64,000 bases of DNA from Mesostigma viride (lineage: Eukaryota > Streptophyta > Mesostigmatophyceae > Mesostigmatales > Mesostigmataceae): contig RPFO01000448.1 in NCBI GenBank assembly GCA_009746045.1, forward strand, positions 3,330,049 through 3,394,048. The letters are read 5' to 3'. Positions 1-11,089 of the stretch are shown piece after piece. The notes beneath the pieces were generated by a model that did not search any database, was not told where the DNA came from, and was given only the letters and a program-made list of their open reading frames with translations. Positions within the stretch are counted from its first letter, which is position 1. Every line of letters begins with the position of its first letter. The position numbers and the translations under genes were made by a program.

Positions 1-1132
1 GACCATGCAAAGATACACGCAAACTAGCGTACCAGCGGCAAGCATGTGTGCAAATATAAACGGCTGTTCGCCTGCCCCTCTGCCTGCACTTCATCCTGCC
101 TGTCAGTATGTCTGCCGACACAGGATGCAGGAGGGAGGCCGCCTTCCACAGGCTAATCCCACCAAGGAAATGAAATAAAGCGCATAAAAGCAAAGCAACC
201 AACAGCAAGAGGCAAAAGGTTACATAGATGAATGCCACATGCAAGACGTATGGACAACATGACACTCAAGGCGCCATAATACCCTGAGCATCCATAACAT
301 TGACGCAGTCAGGTGCGGCAATTTATCAATGCAGGTGTTTGCGGCCGTCGAATCCACGGCAGCGGTGCCAGACGGAAGGACAGCACACATCCTAGGTCCC
401 GCAAAGAATTTCTTCAGCGGCCACCGACAGCACCGGAAAATAAAATTCCAGCAAGAAACGCAACAAATAATAACAAACCCTGACTAGACCTCCATTTTCA
501 ACCACCCTATCACCCTAAACCAGAACTGCGGCTCACCAGATGCTCCGGAGGTCAAGCAGTATCCAGTTTTCACTTACGCACGTTTCCGCAGTATTCTCAC
601 GGCATTCCCACCGGCAGCTACCTCGGTCCGCCCCAAAAATGCTGTACGATGGAGCCCATGGATGTATCCCGCATTCGACGCCTTTTTGAAGTGATCGCGT
701 CACGTAGGCAGCTGTAGGCACACGATTCACACGATTCCGGATAGCCCAGTTTTTCATACTTTGATCATCGCAATCGGTCGCTATATGCATGACTCCAACC
801 TCAGCGTGGAGCGATGCAGACTGAGAAATGTAGCAATTATACACATAAGCACGAGATTTTATCACAGATTTCTTTCTGAAACGATTGTTTTCGCAGCAAG
901 AATGGGAAATGCCGTCTCCATAGCTCCACGAGCTGACGACCTCGCCATCATACTAATGAAGTGAGTTGCATGTACTAATTACTCGCGTCGTTAGTGCTTT
1001 CGGATCGGATTTGGTCGGGTACGAATTGTCACTAATCAGTATCCGACCAGATTTCTCGGGTAAACCGTACTAATGAACCGAAAATTGTCACTAATTGAGG
1101 TGCCGAAATCACTAAGGAAGTGAGCTGACCCT
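1..1132. other. Unassigned sequence, no gene recognised
   Basis: I see no convincing coding exon, RNA gene or repeat here. Short open frames exist on both strands, but none has recognisable protein character and none is bounded by believable splice sites. Confidence 0.5.
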
Positions 1133-1620
1133 GTAAAGACCAAATGGTGGTGGCACGGAGTACAAAATTAATGGTGGTGGCACGCCGCCATTGTTGTTGT
1201 TGTTGTTGTGTCCCACGCCGCACACCGGTGGAGTACAATTTGGTGGTGGCACGGTGTGCCGGTGCAACGGTGCAACGGTGCAACGGTGCAACGGTGCAAC
1301 GGTGCAACGGCCAGTGATTGGCCCGTTGCTGATTTTCTGATATGCAGCCTAGTAAAAATTGGCCGCAAATCTTGTGCCCACGTGCGACCGGACGAATTTG
1401 CGGCCAATTTTTATTAGGCTGCATGTCAGCAAATCAGCAACGGGCCAATCACTGGCCGTTGCACCGTTGCACCGTTGCACCGTTGCACCGTTGCACCGGC
1501 ACACCGTGCCACCACCAAATTGCACCGGTGTGCGGCGTGGGACACAACAACAACAACAACAATGGCGGCGTGCCACCACCATTAATTTTATACTCCGTGC
1601 CACCACCATTTGGTCTTCAC
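1133..1620. repeat. Foldback (inverted-repeat) element with GGTGCAAC and GTT/AAC tracts
   Basis: The two halves are reverse complements. The left arm is about 1133-1370 and the right arm about 1396-1620, joined by a ~25-bp spacer. From outside to centre each arm holds a GGTGGTGGCACGG motif, an AAC/GTT trinucleotide tract, a GCGGCGTGGGA-type motif, six or so copies of the 8-mer GGTGCAAC (or its complement), and a stretch containing TTGGCCCGTTGCTGATTT. No coding capacity is evident. The structure fits a foldback or MITE-like element. The same 8-mer forms a satellite at 3.7-4.6 kb, so the two are related. Confidence 0.8.
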
Positions 1621-2829
1621 ATGTAGGGGATATCGGAAAGCACCAGCGCTGTGTGTTTTGTTTACTCATGTCGTGTGCTCAACCAGCCATCCTTTATTTC
1701 CCTATGATGCATGTTTGCGGAATTCTGGCAACCTGCCATGTGGCACATGGCCAAACTCCTCAATGTCAGGGGTGCGAGGGGTTGTTTGTCAAGAGGATAG
1801 ACACACGCACATGCTCAACAACTCTTGCTCCAATGCCACTGCCACTCACCCAGAAACTCGGGCACAACCACGCACGATCGCTAAGCTGCTAGCCAGAATC
1901 GCAGTCCTCGCCAAAGTGAGGGATGGGGCACCAGCTAGTTTGGCAGTCTGGTGGCTGAGGACGAGCAGGAGTTGAATGACATTTCTGAAGCAAGTAGTCA
2001 CGGATGGCTTGGAGAAACATGGTGAAGCATGCAAGGGCGTGCATCTCATGCTGACAAGGGCCAGAGCAAGAGCATGAGCACAAGGCACTACGTGCCTGTG
2101 AAGAGGCCATTGGCCTTGCACTATCTGTTGAAGACAACTGCGGTATGGTGGCCAAGCGGCTCACCGGGGTTGTGCAGTGGCTTCTTCATGCTAGGTATGA
2201 TGGCGGCCAAGTGTAGTCCTTTGGTGGCACATTTCAAGCCGGCAACCTCGAGGTAGCAACTGAGCAGTGTATGAGCTGTCTGGCTATGCACCACAGCGCT
2301 GGCAGAGGAGATCTAGTCCAACTTGGAAGCTGCATCGCCAGCAACGTGAACCCCTATAACAGAGACAGGGACATGGGGACATCCATGGTGATGCAGAGGA
2401 CCATGTGTGGCAACCTTAGTCAGGCGGGCCGGTTGCCAAGGGATGTGCTGCTACCGAATCAAGGCGCACAAAACACATCGCAGCCATGCCGACCGCCAAG
2501 ATGCCTGGCATGATTAGATTATTACATTGCCAAGCTGAGTTTGCGACTACCGTGCATGCTGTGGGTTTGAACTGATCATGCTAGCGAACGTGACAGCTGG
2601 CAGTTCTTATGTCTAACAAGCCCCTACTTGAAAATTGCCTGAGCATGGCCACATGCACATATATACAGCCATGTCTAGCCACTGTTCATATTCATATATC
2701 TTTGTCTATGTGTCACAAAAGTTGTGTTATATTATCTGTGCAAGGTCTGAACAGTTAGCAACACAGTTGGTGGGAGTTGGCCATACCGTTACAAAAGAAC
2801 TTTGCATCCAAGGTTGAGTGATTAGCTGG
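1621..2829. other. Unassigned sequence, no gene recognised
   Basis: Open frames of up to ~120 codons overlap on both strands, but none shows domain-like composition or supporting splice signals. I see no repeat structure. Confidence 0.45.
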
Positions 2830-3400
2830 AAACTGGCAGGTGTTGCATGGACCAGTGAACCCAATGACACTTGATGGACCTGAATTAAGTTTTGTGCAAT
2901 GTCTGAAATGATGATGATTAACATGCGCGCTTGTTTTCAGCCTCAACTGAGCACACCTGGCATGGGAAACTGCACTTGGAAATGTGGCGGAAATGCAAAA
3001 ATCGCACATTTTTTCTCACATTTGGTAGCGAGCTGTCAATGAATGAAGTACAACGGACCTGAATTTTTGTGCAATGTCTACAATGATGATATTTAATATG
3101 CTTGCAAGTTTCCAGCCCCAACTGAGCACATCTTGTATGAAAACTGTCATGAAATGTGTCTAAAAAACGCGAAAAACGCACATTTTTGCTAGCATTTGGT
3201 GGCATTTTGTTACCAAATACAGTACGATGGACCTGATTTTTTGTGCCATGTCTACATTTATGATGTGCAATGTGATTGCAAATTTCCAGCCTCGACTGAA
3301 CACACCTTCTATGGAAACTGCAATGAGATGTGGTGAAACAGTGCGTTTTTGCTAGCATTTGGTGGCAGTTTGTCACCAAATGAGGTCAGATGACCATGGG
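2830..3400. repeat. Degenerate ~175-bp tandem repeat, about three copies
   Basis: The block containing GACCTGAATTTTTGTGCAATG recurs near 2877, 3057 and 3231, a spacing of about 175-180 bp. Each copy also has a CAGCC(T/C)CAACTGAGCACA-like block and TTTTGCTAGCATTTGGTG. The array at 40.6-41.2 kb has the same period and, in reverse complement, the same order of short blocks (TTTGCTAGCA, GACCATGCACAAA). I infer one diverged satellite family. Confidence 0.6.
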
Positions 3401-3679
3401 ACCTGGTGCACAGTTGGTAGACATGAGCATTAGCCTACCTGCAAATAGCCAGGCCAGGAGCTCTTTATTTTCATACTAAGTGGTATTTGTTTATATTAAA
3501 ATCTGGAAAGTTGCTAAAAATAGACATGCCAAAAATAGACCAACCGATGTCGGAAAATTCTGGAAAGTCAAATTCCTTCTACTGGTGTCCTGGACATGCT
3601 GCCTACCAATATCTAGCATGTTTGGACTCAATTTGCTCCATGTAGGGCTTATAAGGGCATTTTTTGGCACTTTCATACC

Positions 3680-4615
3680 GTTGTGGAGGTGGCACGGTGG
3701 CACGGTGGCACGGTGGCATGGTGGCTCCATGGATAACAATTGCATGTGCAAAGGTGTGTTCTGATCAGGCACTCCGCAAAGGTGAAAACCATTTGCGTTC
3801 AGTGCCGGGCCGCGGAAAACGCGGAAAAACGGAAAGGTGTGTGTTTATATGCAATTTGAGGTGCAACGGTGCAACGGTGCAACGGTGCCACGGTGCCACG
3901 GTGGCACGGTGCCAAGGTGGCACGGTGGCACGATGCCACGATGCAACGGTGTCATGAGCATGTCTAGGTAACCCTTGCATGACCCATTACCCTTGATAAA
4001 TCCCAATGGATAACCAATGCACGTGCAAATACGTGTGTTTATATGCAATTTAAGGTGCAACGGTGCAACGGTGCAACGGTGCAACGGTGCAACGGTGCAA
4101 CGGTGTCATGAGCATCTAGGTAACCCTTGCATGACCCATCCACCTACATAAAACCCATGGATAACAATTGCATGTGCAAAGGTGTGTGTTTATATGCAAT
4201 TTGAGGTGCAACGGTGCAACGGTGCAACGGTGCAACGGTGCAACGGTGCAACGGTGCAACGGTGCCACGGTGCCAAGGTGGCACGGTGGCACGATGCCAC
4301 GATGCAACGGTGTCATGAGCATGTCTAGGTAACCCTTGCATGACCCATTACCCTAGATAGATCCCAATGGATAACCATTGTATGTGCAAAGGTGTGTGTT
4401 TATATGCAATTTGAGGTGCAACGGTGCAACGGTGCAACGGTGCAACGGCGCCACGGTGGCACGGTGTCATGAGCATCTAGGTAACCCTTGCATGACCCAT
4501 CCACCTACATAAATCCCATGGATAACCATTGCATGTGCAAACGTGTGTGCATATATGCAATTTGAGGTGCAACGGTGCAACGGTGCAACGGTGCAACGGT
4601 GCAACGGCCGCCGAC
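3680..4615. repeat. Compound satellite built on GGTGCAAC and GGTGGCAC 8-mers
   Basis: Runs of GGTGCAAC, GGTGCCAC and GGTGGCAC lie at 3685-3720, 3861-3955, 4053-4106, 4205-4310, 4415-4465 and 4565-4610. They are separated by a conserved spacer containing GTCATGAGCATCTAGGTAAC, CCTTGCATGACCCAT, GGATAACCATTGCATGTGC and TGTGTGTTTATATGCAATTT. This is a higher-order repeat of about 150-280 bp with a variable 8-bp core array. Short open frames through it on the minus strand (reading roughly HRCTVAPL) are by-products of the repeat. Confidence 0.85.
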
Positions 4616-4869
4616 GAACTTTTTTTTCCTCAAAGACTTTAGTTGACCCTTTAAATGCATGAAAATGCAACTTTCAAAACTGAAGTACAATTTGAAAAAT
4701 GTAGTACAATTCCAGGTGTGCCTGGGGCCTGGAGCTTCGTGGCGATGGCGTCGGTGCATGGTGGACGCGGTCGCTGACCGCAGCAGGTCCGCTGAGATGC
4801 CATGTGTACACCAGCAATAGCCTAGCCACATACCTTCCATCCCATATGTCATGCAGGCCTTCTAGGCCC

Positions 4870-5120
4870 TCTCCTCAAGCTGCTCTGGGTGCCTGTGCTT
4901 GAACCATCATGGCGGTGCCGAGGTGCACCTTGTGCACCCAGAGCAGGCGATATAGTTGTACATCCTCCACCTGCAGGTTGTCGCCGGCCTGATAGTACTA
5001 CAAACCCATAGATGCCCCTTTCTCAGGGCTATGTGTTATACATAATAATGCTCCCAACGGAGCTATGATTTTAATTTGATTCGGATTAATCACCAATTAA
5101 TTAATTAATTAATTAATTAG
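4870..5120 (+). mobile_element. 5'-truncated 3' end of an ORF1-only non-LTR element
   Basis: The segment matches the 3' untranslated end of the elements at 7.3-9.3 and 25.9-27.8 kb: a GTGCACCCAGAGCAGG block, GCCCCTTTCTCAGGGCTATG, then CTCCCAACGGAG and an (AATT)n tail. The tail is shared with an oppositely oriented copy that begins at about 5121, so two 3' ends meet tail to tail. Confidence 0.7.
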
Positions 5121-6715
5121 GAACATAACTCCGTTGGGAGTATACGTAGCACATAGCCCAGAGAAGGGGCATATGGCCTATCATACATTCTAAGCTACTT
5201 CCTGCAAGGGTGGTTAATGTAAACGACCCTTGCTCTAGGTGCACCAAGGCACTTGCAGCCCCATGATCTTCAAGCTATGCCCAGCGAAGGGGGAGCCTGT
5301 CATGGGGGGGAAGATCAGCCTAGCTAGACAAAAAAGCTAGGGCATGGCGTCTCAGCAGAGACTTTACTCCCTGCATGGCCGGGCACAACATAACTAAATA
5401 AAGCTAGGCATCATCTGGAGGGTGGCTCATCATAGGCCTGCACACATGTACATGATTAAATAAAGCGCGTGGCTTAGCTGGGGTAGTGCCTCTCACTAGA
5501 GCCGGAGGCGTACATGTACATGGCCACGGTCTATCTATACTATTCTACACTACTACTGCTGTATTCCCCTAAGCTGGGGCGTCTCGGGAGTCATTGGGGC
5601 CGCGGGGGTCGCTTGCCAGGGCTAAGTTGTGGCCGACGTAGATGGCCGCCCCCTTCCAGTACACCGGCTGCCCCGCCTTGGTCTGCCGGAGCTGGAGGTA
5701 GGTCGGCCATAGCTCCCGTCGCCGTTGTTGCTGCGCCAGGGTCAAGTCGTCGTCAAGGGTGAAGAGAGTCTTCTCGAGCCGCTTGCGGCGTCGGAGAAAA
5801 GAAATCTTGTCCGCCGGGTTCTTAAAGGTGAGAAGGAGCGGGGGCGCCCAGGCTGCCTTACCCCGCGCGCGGGGAAGGCGGTGGGCGACCAGCTCGATCT
5901 CTGACACCAGTAAGGCCCATGCGACCAAGGATTTCTCTCTCAATTAAACGCACGCGCAAGCTTCTCGGAATTCTCACCTTCCACCAGGTCGAAGTTCTTG
6001 ACAATGACGTTGAGGCTGCGCTTGGCGAGCTCGGCCTCAGTCCTCGCGGAGGTCAAGCGTCTGCCGCTGGCCGGAGCTGCATGGGCTGCAACGGCGGAGG
6101 TGGTGGAGGTGGTGTGCTGCTTAAGCATGTCCGCCCAGGTCGTAAGGGGAGGAGCATCGGCGGCCAGGCCAGCAGAGGCTGGCTTGGCGGCAATGTCCTT
6201 CACCGCCTGGGCGGTGAGGCCCGCGGTGTTCTGCATGACCTCGATCGCGATGGCATTGAAGGGTTAAGACGCTGGTCAATGTCGCGGAGCTGGGCGGTGA
6301 TGGAGTCGGTGGAGGCGGAGGGGGGGGGGGTGGAGGCGAGGAGGGTGGCGGTGGCGGTGGGGATGGTGGGGAGCTCAGCAGCCAGCGTGCGACCCACAGC
6401 TGCCACATCTGCAGCTACTAGGGGCCCGTCACGTGCTGTGAGATGGTTTCTTGGAGGTGGAGGAGGAAGGTGGATTCGGTCAATTAAGGGGGACTGGGGG
6501 TCCAGAGGTCCGCGGCTGCCAGAGCGCTGAAGGATGGAAAAGAGGGCGGCGAGCTGTGAAGACGGGGGCGAGACCAGCTGGCCAGGTTCTCAGCATGTTG
6601 TCAGATAGTGAACCGGCCGTCAGGTCCAGTGCGGAGGCGGCTAAGGCGTTGAAGGCGCTGGCACAGGTCGAAAATGGAGGCGTATGACCCATAAAACACG
6701 AGCTCCAAGCGCAGC
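5121..6715 (-). mobile_element. ORF1-only non-LTR element copy A (5'-truncated, decayed)
   Basis: Reading on the minus strand, the copy begins inside the ORF1-like gene near 6715 and ends in a 3' region at 5121-5570 with an (AATT)n tail. Coding remains lie at about 6692-6480, 6406-6200, 6236-5940 and 5943-5569 in shifting frames, so the gene is broken. Recognisable pieces are a TWADMLKQHTTSTTS segment, a RSLNVIVKNFDLVEGE segment and the C-terminal TLAQQQRRRELWPTYLQLRQ. All have counterparts in the better-preserved copy at 26.0-27.4 kb. The gene type is discussed under that copy. Confidence 0.75.
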
Positions 6716-7283
6716 TTAATCACCAAGCGCAGCCACAATGTCATCGTCATGCACTTCGACTGGCCAGCCGCCAGGTGAGGACTCGGAGTCTCTTGCCATA
6801 GCGTTTAATAAGCGCGACATTTTTACCCCCATGCATGCAACTCACTGGTGAGCTGCGGATGTCGGCTGTCCGCCTTCCCGGCGTGCGGGGTACTGGCTGG
6901 CCCGGCTCCCCCGCTCCTCACCTTTAACGGTACATGGCGGCCGATAAGCTGTTGTTTCTTAAATGCCGCAAAAAGCCCTCGAGGACTCGCTACACGCTGG
7001 ACGACGACCGTTGACCCTGGCACAGCAACAGCGGCGACGGGAGCTATGGCCGACCTACCTCCAGCTCCGGCAGAGCGTAGGGGGGAAACCAGTATACTGG
7101 ACCTCGGGGCGGGTGGTCATATCCACATCGACCACAAGCCCTGGCAGGCCGGCGCCCCCGACCACCCAAGCAACCCCAGTCTAGGGAATATAAGCAGTAG
7201 TGTAGATTAAGTTAATTAGACTATTATTTAGTTAGACTCGTGCTCCCGTTGGGGAGTCACAGAGCATTAACCCCGATGGATGG
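6716..7283 (+). mobile_element. ORF1-only non-LTR element fragment A' (plus strand)
   Basis: A plus-strand fragment covers only the C-terminal third of the ORF1-like gene: a SHNVIV-like segment, then RLPGVRG-like, then TLAQQQRRRELWPTYLQLRQ near 7015-7075 and a HKPWQ end. A shortened 3' region with CTCCCGTTGGGGAGTCAC and a TTAATTAATTAATTA tail follows at about 7281-7300. It meets copy B tail to tail. Frame breaks and the missing N-terminal half make it a dead copy. Confidence 0.7.
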
Positions 7284-9282
7284 ATTAATTAATTAATTAT
7301 CAACATCACTCCGTTGGGAGTAGATGTAGCACATAGCCCTGAGAAGGGGCATATGGCTTTTAATACATTCTAGGCTACTTCATGCAAGGGTGGGAATGTA
7401 AGCTACCCCTGCTCTAGGTGCACCAGGGCACCCGCACCCTCATGGTCTATCACGCTATGCCCGGGTAAGGGGGGAGCATGCCTGTGAGGGGGAAGATCAT
7501 CATGGCTATACAAAAACTAGAGCGTGGCATCTCAGCAGAGAGCAGCTCTCTGCATGGGCACAGCATTACTAAATAAAACTAGGCATCGTCTGGAGTGTGG
7601 CTCGAATCATAGGCACACATGTACATGATTACATAAAGCGCGTGGCTTAGCTGGAATAGGGCCTCTAGGAGGCGTACATGTACATGGCCACGGTCTATCT
7701 ATTCTACACTATACTACTGCTGTATTCCCCTAAGCTGGGGCGTCTGGAGTCGCTGGGGCCGCGGGGGTCGCCTGCCAGGGCTTGTGGCCGACGTAGATGG
7801 CCGCCCCCTTCCAGTACACCGGCTGCCCCGCCTTGGTCTGCCGGAGCTGGAGGTAGGTCGGCCATAGCTCCCGTCGCCGTTGTTGCTGCGCCAGGGTCAA
7901 GTCGTCATCAAGGGTGATCGAGAGAGTCTTCTCGAGCCGCTTGCGGCGTCTGAGAAAAGAAATCTTGTCCGCCGGGGTCTTAAAGGTGAGAAGGAGCGGG
8001 GCCCGGGCGGCCCTGCCTTACCCCGCGCGCGGGGAAGGCGGTGGGCGGCCAGCTCGATCTCACCAGTAAGGCCCATGCGATCAAGGATTTCTCTCTCAAA
8101 AGCACGCGCAAGCTTCTCGGAATTCTCACCTTCCTCCATCTTGAGATTCTTGACAATGACGTTGAGGCTGCGCTTGGCGAGCTCGGCCTCCTCGCGGAGG
8201 TCAAGCGTCTGCCGTTGAAGCTGGGCTGCGACGGCGGAGGTGGTGGAGGTGGTGTGTTGCTTAAGCATGTCCGCCCAGGTGGTGATGGGAGGAGCATCGC
8301 CGGCCAGGCCAGCCGGGGCTGGCTTGGCGGCAATGTCCTTCACCGCCTGGGCGGTGAGGCCTGCGGTGTTCTGCAGAACCTCGATAGCGATGGCGTTATC
8401 CTTAAGACGCTGGTCGATGTCGCGGAGCTGGGCGGTGATGGCTCAGTCGGTGGAGGCGGAGGGGGGGGGGTGGAGGCGAGGAGGGCGGCGGTGGCGGTGG
8501 GGATGGTGGGGAGCTCAGCAGCCAGCGTGCGCACATTGACAGCAACGGGCGACACGTGCTGGCGGAAGACGTCCTGGAGGTGGCAGAGGAAGGTGGATTC
8601 GGTAACGGGGCAGGGTTGCAAAAGGTCGTCGGCCGAGCGCTTAGTGATGGTAAAGAGAGCTGCGAGCTGAAGGCGGGGGCGAGGCCAGCCGGCCATATTG
8701 GCCGAGGTAGGGGCGTCAGCTGGCCGGTTGGAAAACCGGCCGTCAGCTCCGTTGCGGAAAAGGTTTCTGGAATGGAACTGCTCGCACAGGGCCAGCAGTG
8801 AGGCGTGGGACCCGTAAAACACGAGCTCCAGTAACTTGGAGCATGGCATTTCGAAAAAGGCAAGCCTGTTGATGTCGAAGGTGGCAAAAAGCCGATCAAC
8901 GTCAAAATCTCGCTCAGACCAGCCAGGTTCGTCTGAGCGACTGCGCTTGGGATCAGGCGAGGCTGAGGGCGAGGCAGGAAGCCCGGGAGGGTGCTGGGCG
9001 ACTACCAGTGCGCGACTAGTGTCACTGCCGCCTGCCGGACCTGATGGCGAAGCTGCAGCCGGAGCTGCAGACGTATTTTCATTGCCGAGCGCAGCCGTCA
9101 TGCTGCGTTGCGTCGATGGGCGTTTGCTCATCGTATATTGCGTAATAGCGTCGGAAAGTTATATCAGCATGTGCGTCTTAGAAAGACGAAGCGATTGTGA
9201 TATTCACGACTAAATTCGGTGCTCAAACGTGAAAGTTATGAGCTCCGCCGTCAGCCATGGCTACCTCGTGGCTCGTGGCTCG
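7284..9282 (-). mobile_element. ORF1-only non-LTR element copy B (near full length)
   Basis: On the minus strand the copy starts at about 9282 with CGAGCCACGAGCCACGAGG, the same 5' end as the copy at 25862. A ~150-bp leader follows, then the ORF1-like gene at 9131-7740 and a ~430-bp 3' region ending at CTCCCAACGGAG plus an AT tail. At about 2.0 kb it spans both conserved ends. It has no reverse transcriptase or endonuclease frame, so as it stands it would need enzymes supplied in trans. Confidence 0.8.
7740..9131 (-). pseudogene. L1-ORF1p-like gene of copy B, frameshifted
   Basis: The start is the ATG at 9131 (MSKRPSTQRSMTAAL...). This N-terminus aligns well with the copy at 26011 (MTNKRPLTQRSLADAL...). 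The frame runs to about 8340, where it changes to a second frame (8343-7897), and it changes again before the C-terminal WPTYLQLRQTKAGQPVYW block. The order is a basic, Ser/Pro/Ala-rich N-terminus, a helical middle, a RRM-like AKRSLNVIVKNL segment and a C-terminal QQQRRRELWP block. This layout resembles the L1 ORF1p chaperone (RRM plus C-terminal domain). Several single-base frame breaks make it non-functional as written; assembly indels could account for some of them. Confidence 0.7.
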
Positions 9283-9289
9283 ATGGATG

Positions 9290-9593
9290 GATGGATGGGT
9301 GCAAACATTCCTACCGGTCTAATCTATCTACATTGGCTACATACTACATCTATCTAGCATTCTAACTTCTACATCTATCTAGGCAGCCACACGCTGCCCT
9401 AGGGGGAGCTATCTGGCGTGCATGCCTCCCGCGGGATTGCACACGCGGGCGCTTCCCCACTGGGGGGGGCTCGTTGTCCTCTATGACCTGGGCCCACTTG
9501 GCCTTGTCCATCATCTTCTTCCAAATCACGGAGAGGCCTAGGCCCCCCATGTCCTCTACTAGCTGTTCCTTGAAGGTGCGGGCCTTGCGGCGT
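9290..9593 (-). pseudogene. Possible C-terminal fragment of a non-LTR ORF
   Basis: A minus-strand frame (9550-9362, open further upstream) reads EQLVEDMGGLGLSVIWKKMM and then KAKWAQVIEDNEPPP. A terminal 'M..D(R/K)..W' segment of this kind is common at the end of LINE ORF2 proteins, just before the stop and 3' end. The fragment lies between two other retroelement pieces, which fits. It could also be an unrelated short frame. No further domain is present. Confidence 0.3.
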
Positions 9594-10020
9594 AGTGTAG
9601 ATTAGTCAGGCTTAGCTTAGCACGTGGCTCACGCCTATGCGCATGTGCACCCATAATGGGACTCCCCACGGATCAATGCATTCAGAATTTATCCAAGCGC
9701 TTGCAGAGCGCTCTGCCCATGCAGAGAGCTACTCTCTGCTGAGAAGCCATGCCCTTGGGCACCATTGTTTAGCCATAATGATCTTCCACCCTATGTCCGC
9801 GCCTTAGGTGCTGGAATACATAGTGGTGCATGCACCCAGAGCATTCGATGCACTTTGTGCACCCAGAGCAGGTGTAGTTTACACCCCACCCTTGCAAGAA
9901 GTAGCCCAGAATGTATTAAAAGCCATATGCCCCTTCTCAGTGATATGTGCTACGTGTACTCCTAACGGAGATATGCTGCGAAATTAATTTAATCCGCCAG
10001 ATGAATTAATTCATAAATTA
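9594..10020 (+). mobile_element. 3' end of an ORF1-only non-LTR element
   Basis: It starts abruptly at GTGTAGATTAGTCAGGCTTA, the sequence just downstream of the stop codon in the copy at 27.4 kb. It carries the GAGAAGCCATGCCC and GCCCCTTCTCAG blocks and ends at CTCCTAACGGAG plus an AATT-rich tail. No coding region is present, so this is a strongly 5'-truncated insertion. Confidence 0.7.
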
Positions 10021-11089
10021 AGTAATTGCGAGGTCGATTCGCAAAGAGTTTGTCACAAAGTGATTTTGAGCACTACGGCATTCAATCTTCAAAGTGCTGC
10101 TTTTTAGTCGACCTAGCTTCAGCTGCAATATTCACTAGTTTGCTACTACTATAATATCAATTAGACATCCAGACTATAGCATCTGACACACATGCTGGCA
10201 GCTTCATGGGGTTGCACCCTAAGTCATCGGCCCAGCACCCAGTGTTCTCCACCTGGCAACTCAGTTTAATGGCCTGGTCTGCTCCTCTTTGCATCCTCAA
10301 CTATGGCTTCACTATGAAGCTATAGGAGTGAATGAGGTGCAGTTGGGAGCTTCCTGCTTGCAGAGATGCAGCTGCAATAGGTGCACATATAACACTAATT
10401 TCCAACCGTGACTGTCAGGCAGCAAACTTATCACACCATTATGGCTTGATGACGTGCCTGGCGCCTCTGACTGAAGCATGGGTCTTGGTGACCATTCCTA
10501 ACTCTGGTTAGAACAAGTGTGCCACTGGCTCTTTAGATTACACAGGATGAGCCTTAAAGGAGAGATGCCACCAAGTGGCGCAGTATGTACAAACCTCCAG
10601 CTCCAAATCTACAGTTCCACGTCCACAATGGGTTACACAAGAAGAAAAACGGTAACCGCCAGGACAAACAGCCACACTAGTACCGTGTTAGCCAACATCA
10701 GGGTCGGCTCCGCAGTTCACGTCCTCGGGACCACCTCAGCGCCCTTTGTACACAGAAGGCCGGGGGGGGTTCCAGCGGCAGTCAGGACGATCTGGGGCCT
10801 TTGTAGTGCACGATGGCAGCACTGCATACACAGTATATGCTGCTCTCCGTCCCCCTCTCGCCCCCTGGTCTGTTTTTTCCCAATGCTCCACCCCGCATGC
10901 TGCTGCTCACACATCAGCTGGGAAAGAGATTAACATGGTGGCCTAGCACTTGTGCCCTTGCGATGAATATAGCCTTGCACGACAGCCACAAATTGGTCAT
11001 GAGCAGGGCCAGGGCGCCCAGATAACGCATCCAATGGCCTTGTCGGCTTGGTCATGTTGCCCCCCTTTAGGTGTCCATGCTGGCCCCAT
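10021..11089. other. Unassigned sequence downstream of the SepF-like gene
   Basis: A 138-codon plus-strand frame at 10517-10933 is Cys/Ser/Pro-rich without domain character. I see no repeat or splice support. Part of this stretch is probably the 3' untranslated and intergenic region of the minus-strand SepF-like gene. Confidence 0.4.

Noticed and set aside
1342..1975. Frames of up to 177 codons around 1.3-2.0 kb
   Set aside because: They run into or out of the foldback element and its AAC/GGTGCAAC tracts; the remainder has no protein character.
10517..10933. 138-codon plus-strand frame as a gene
   Set aside because: Low-complexity Cys/Ser/Pro composition, no domain, no splice support, and it overlaps equally open frames on the other strand.
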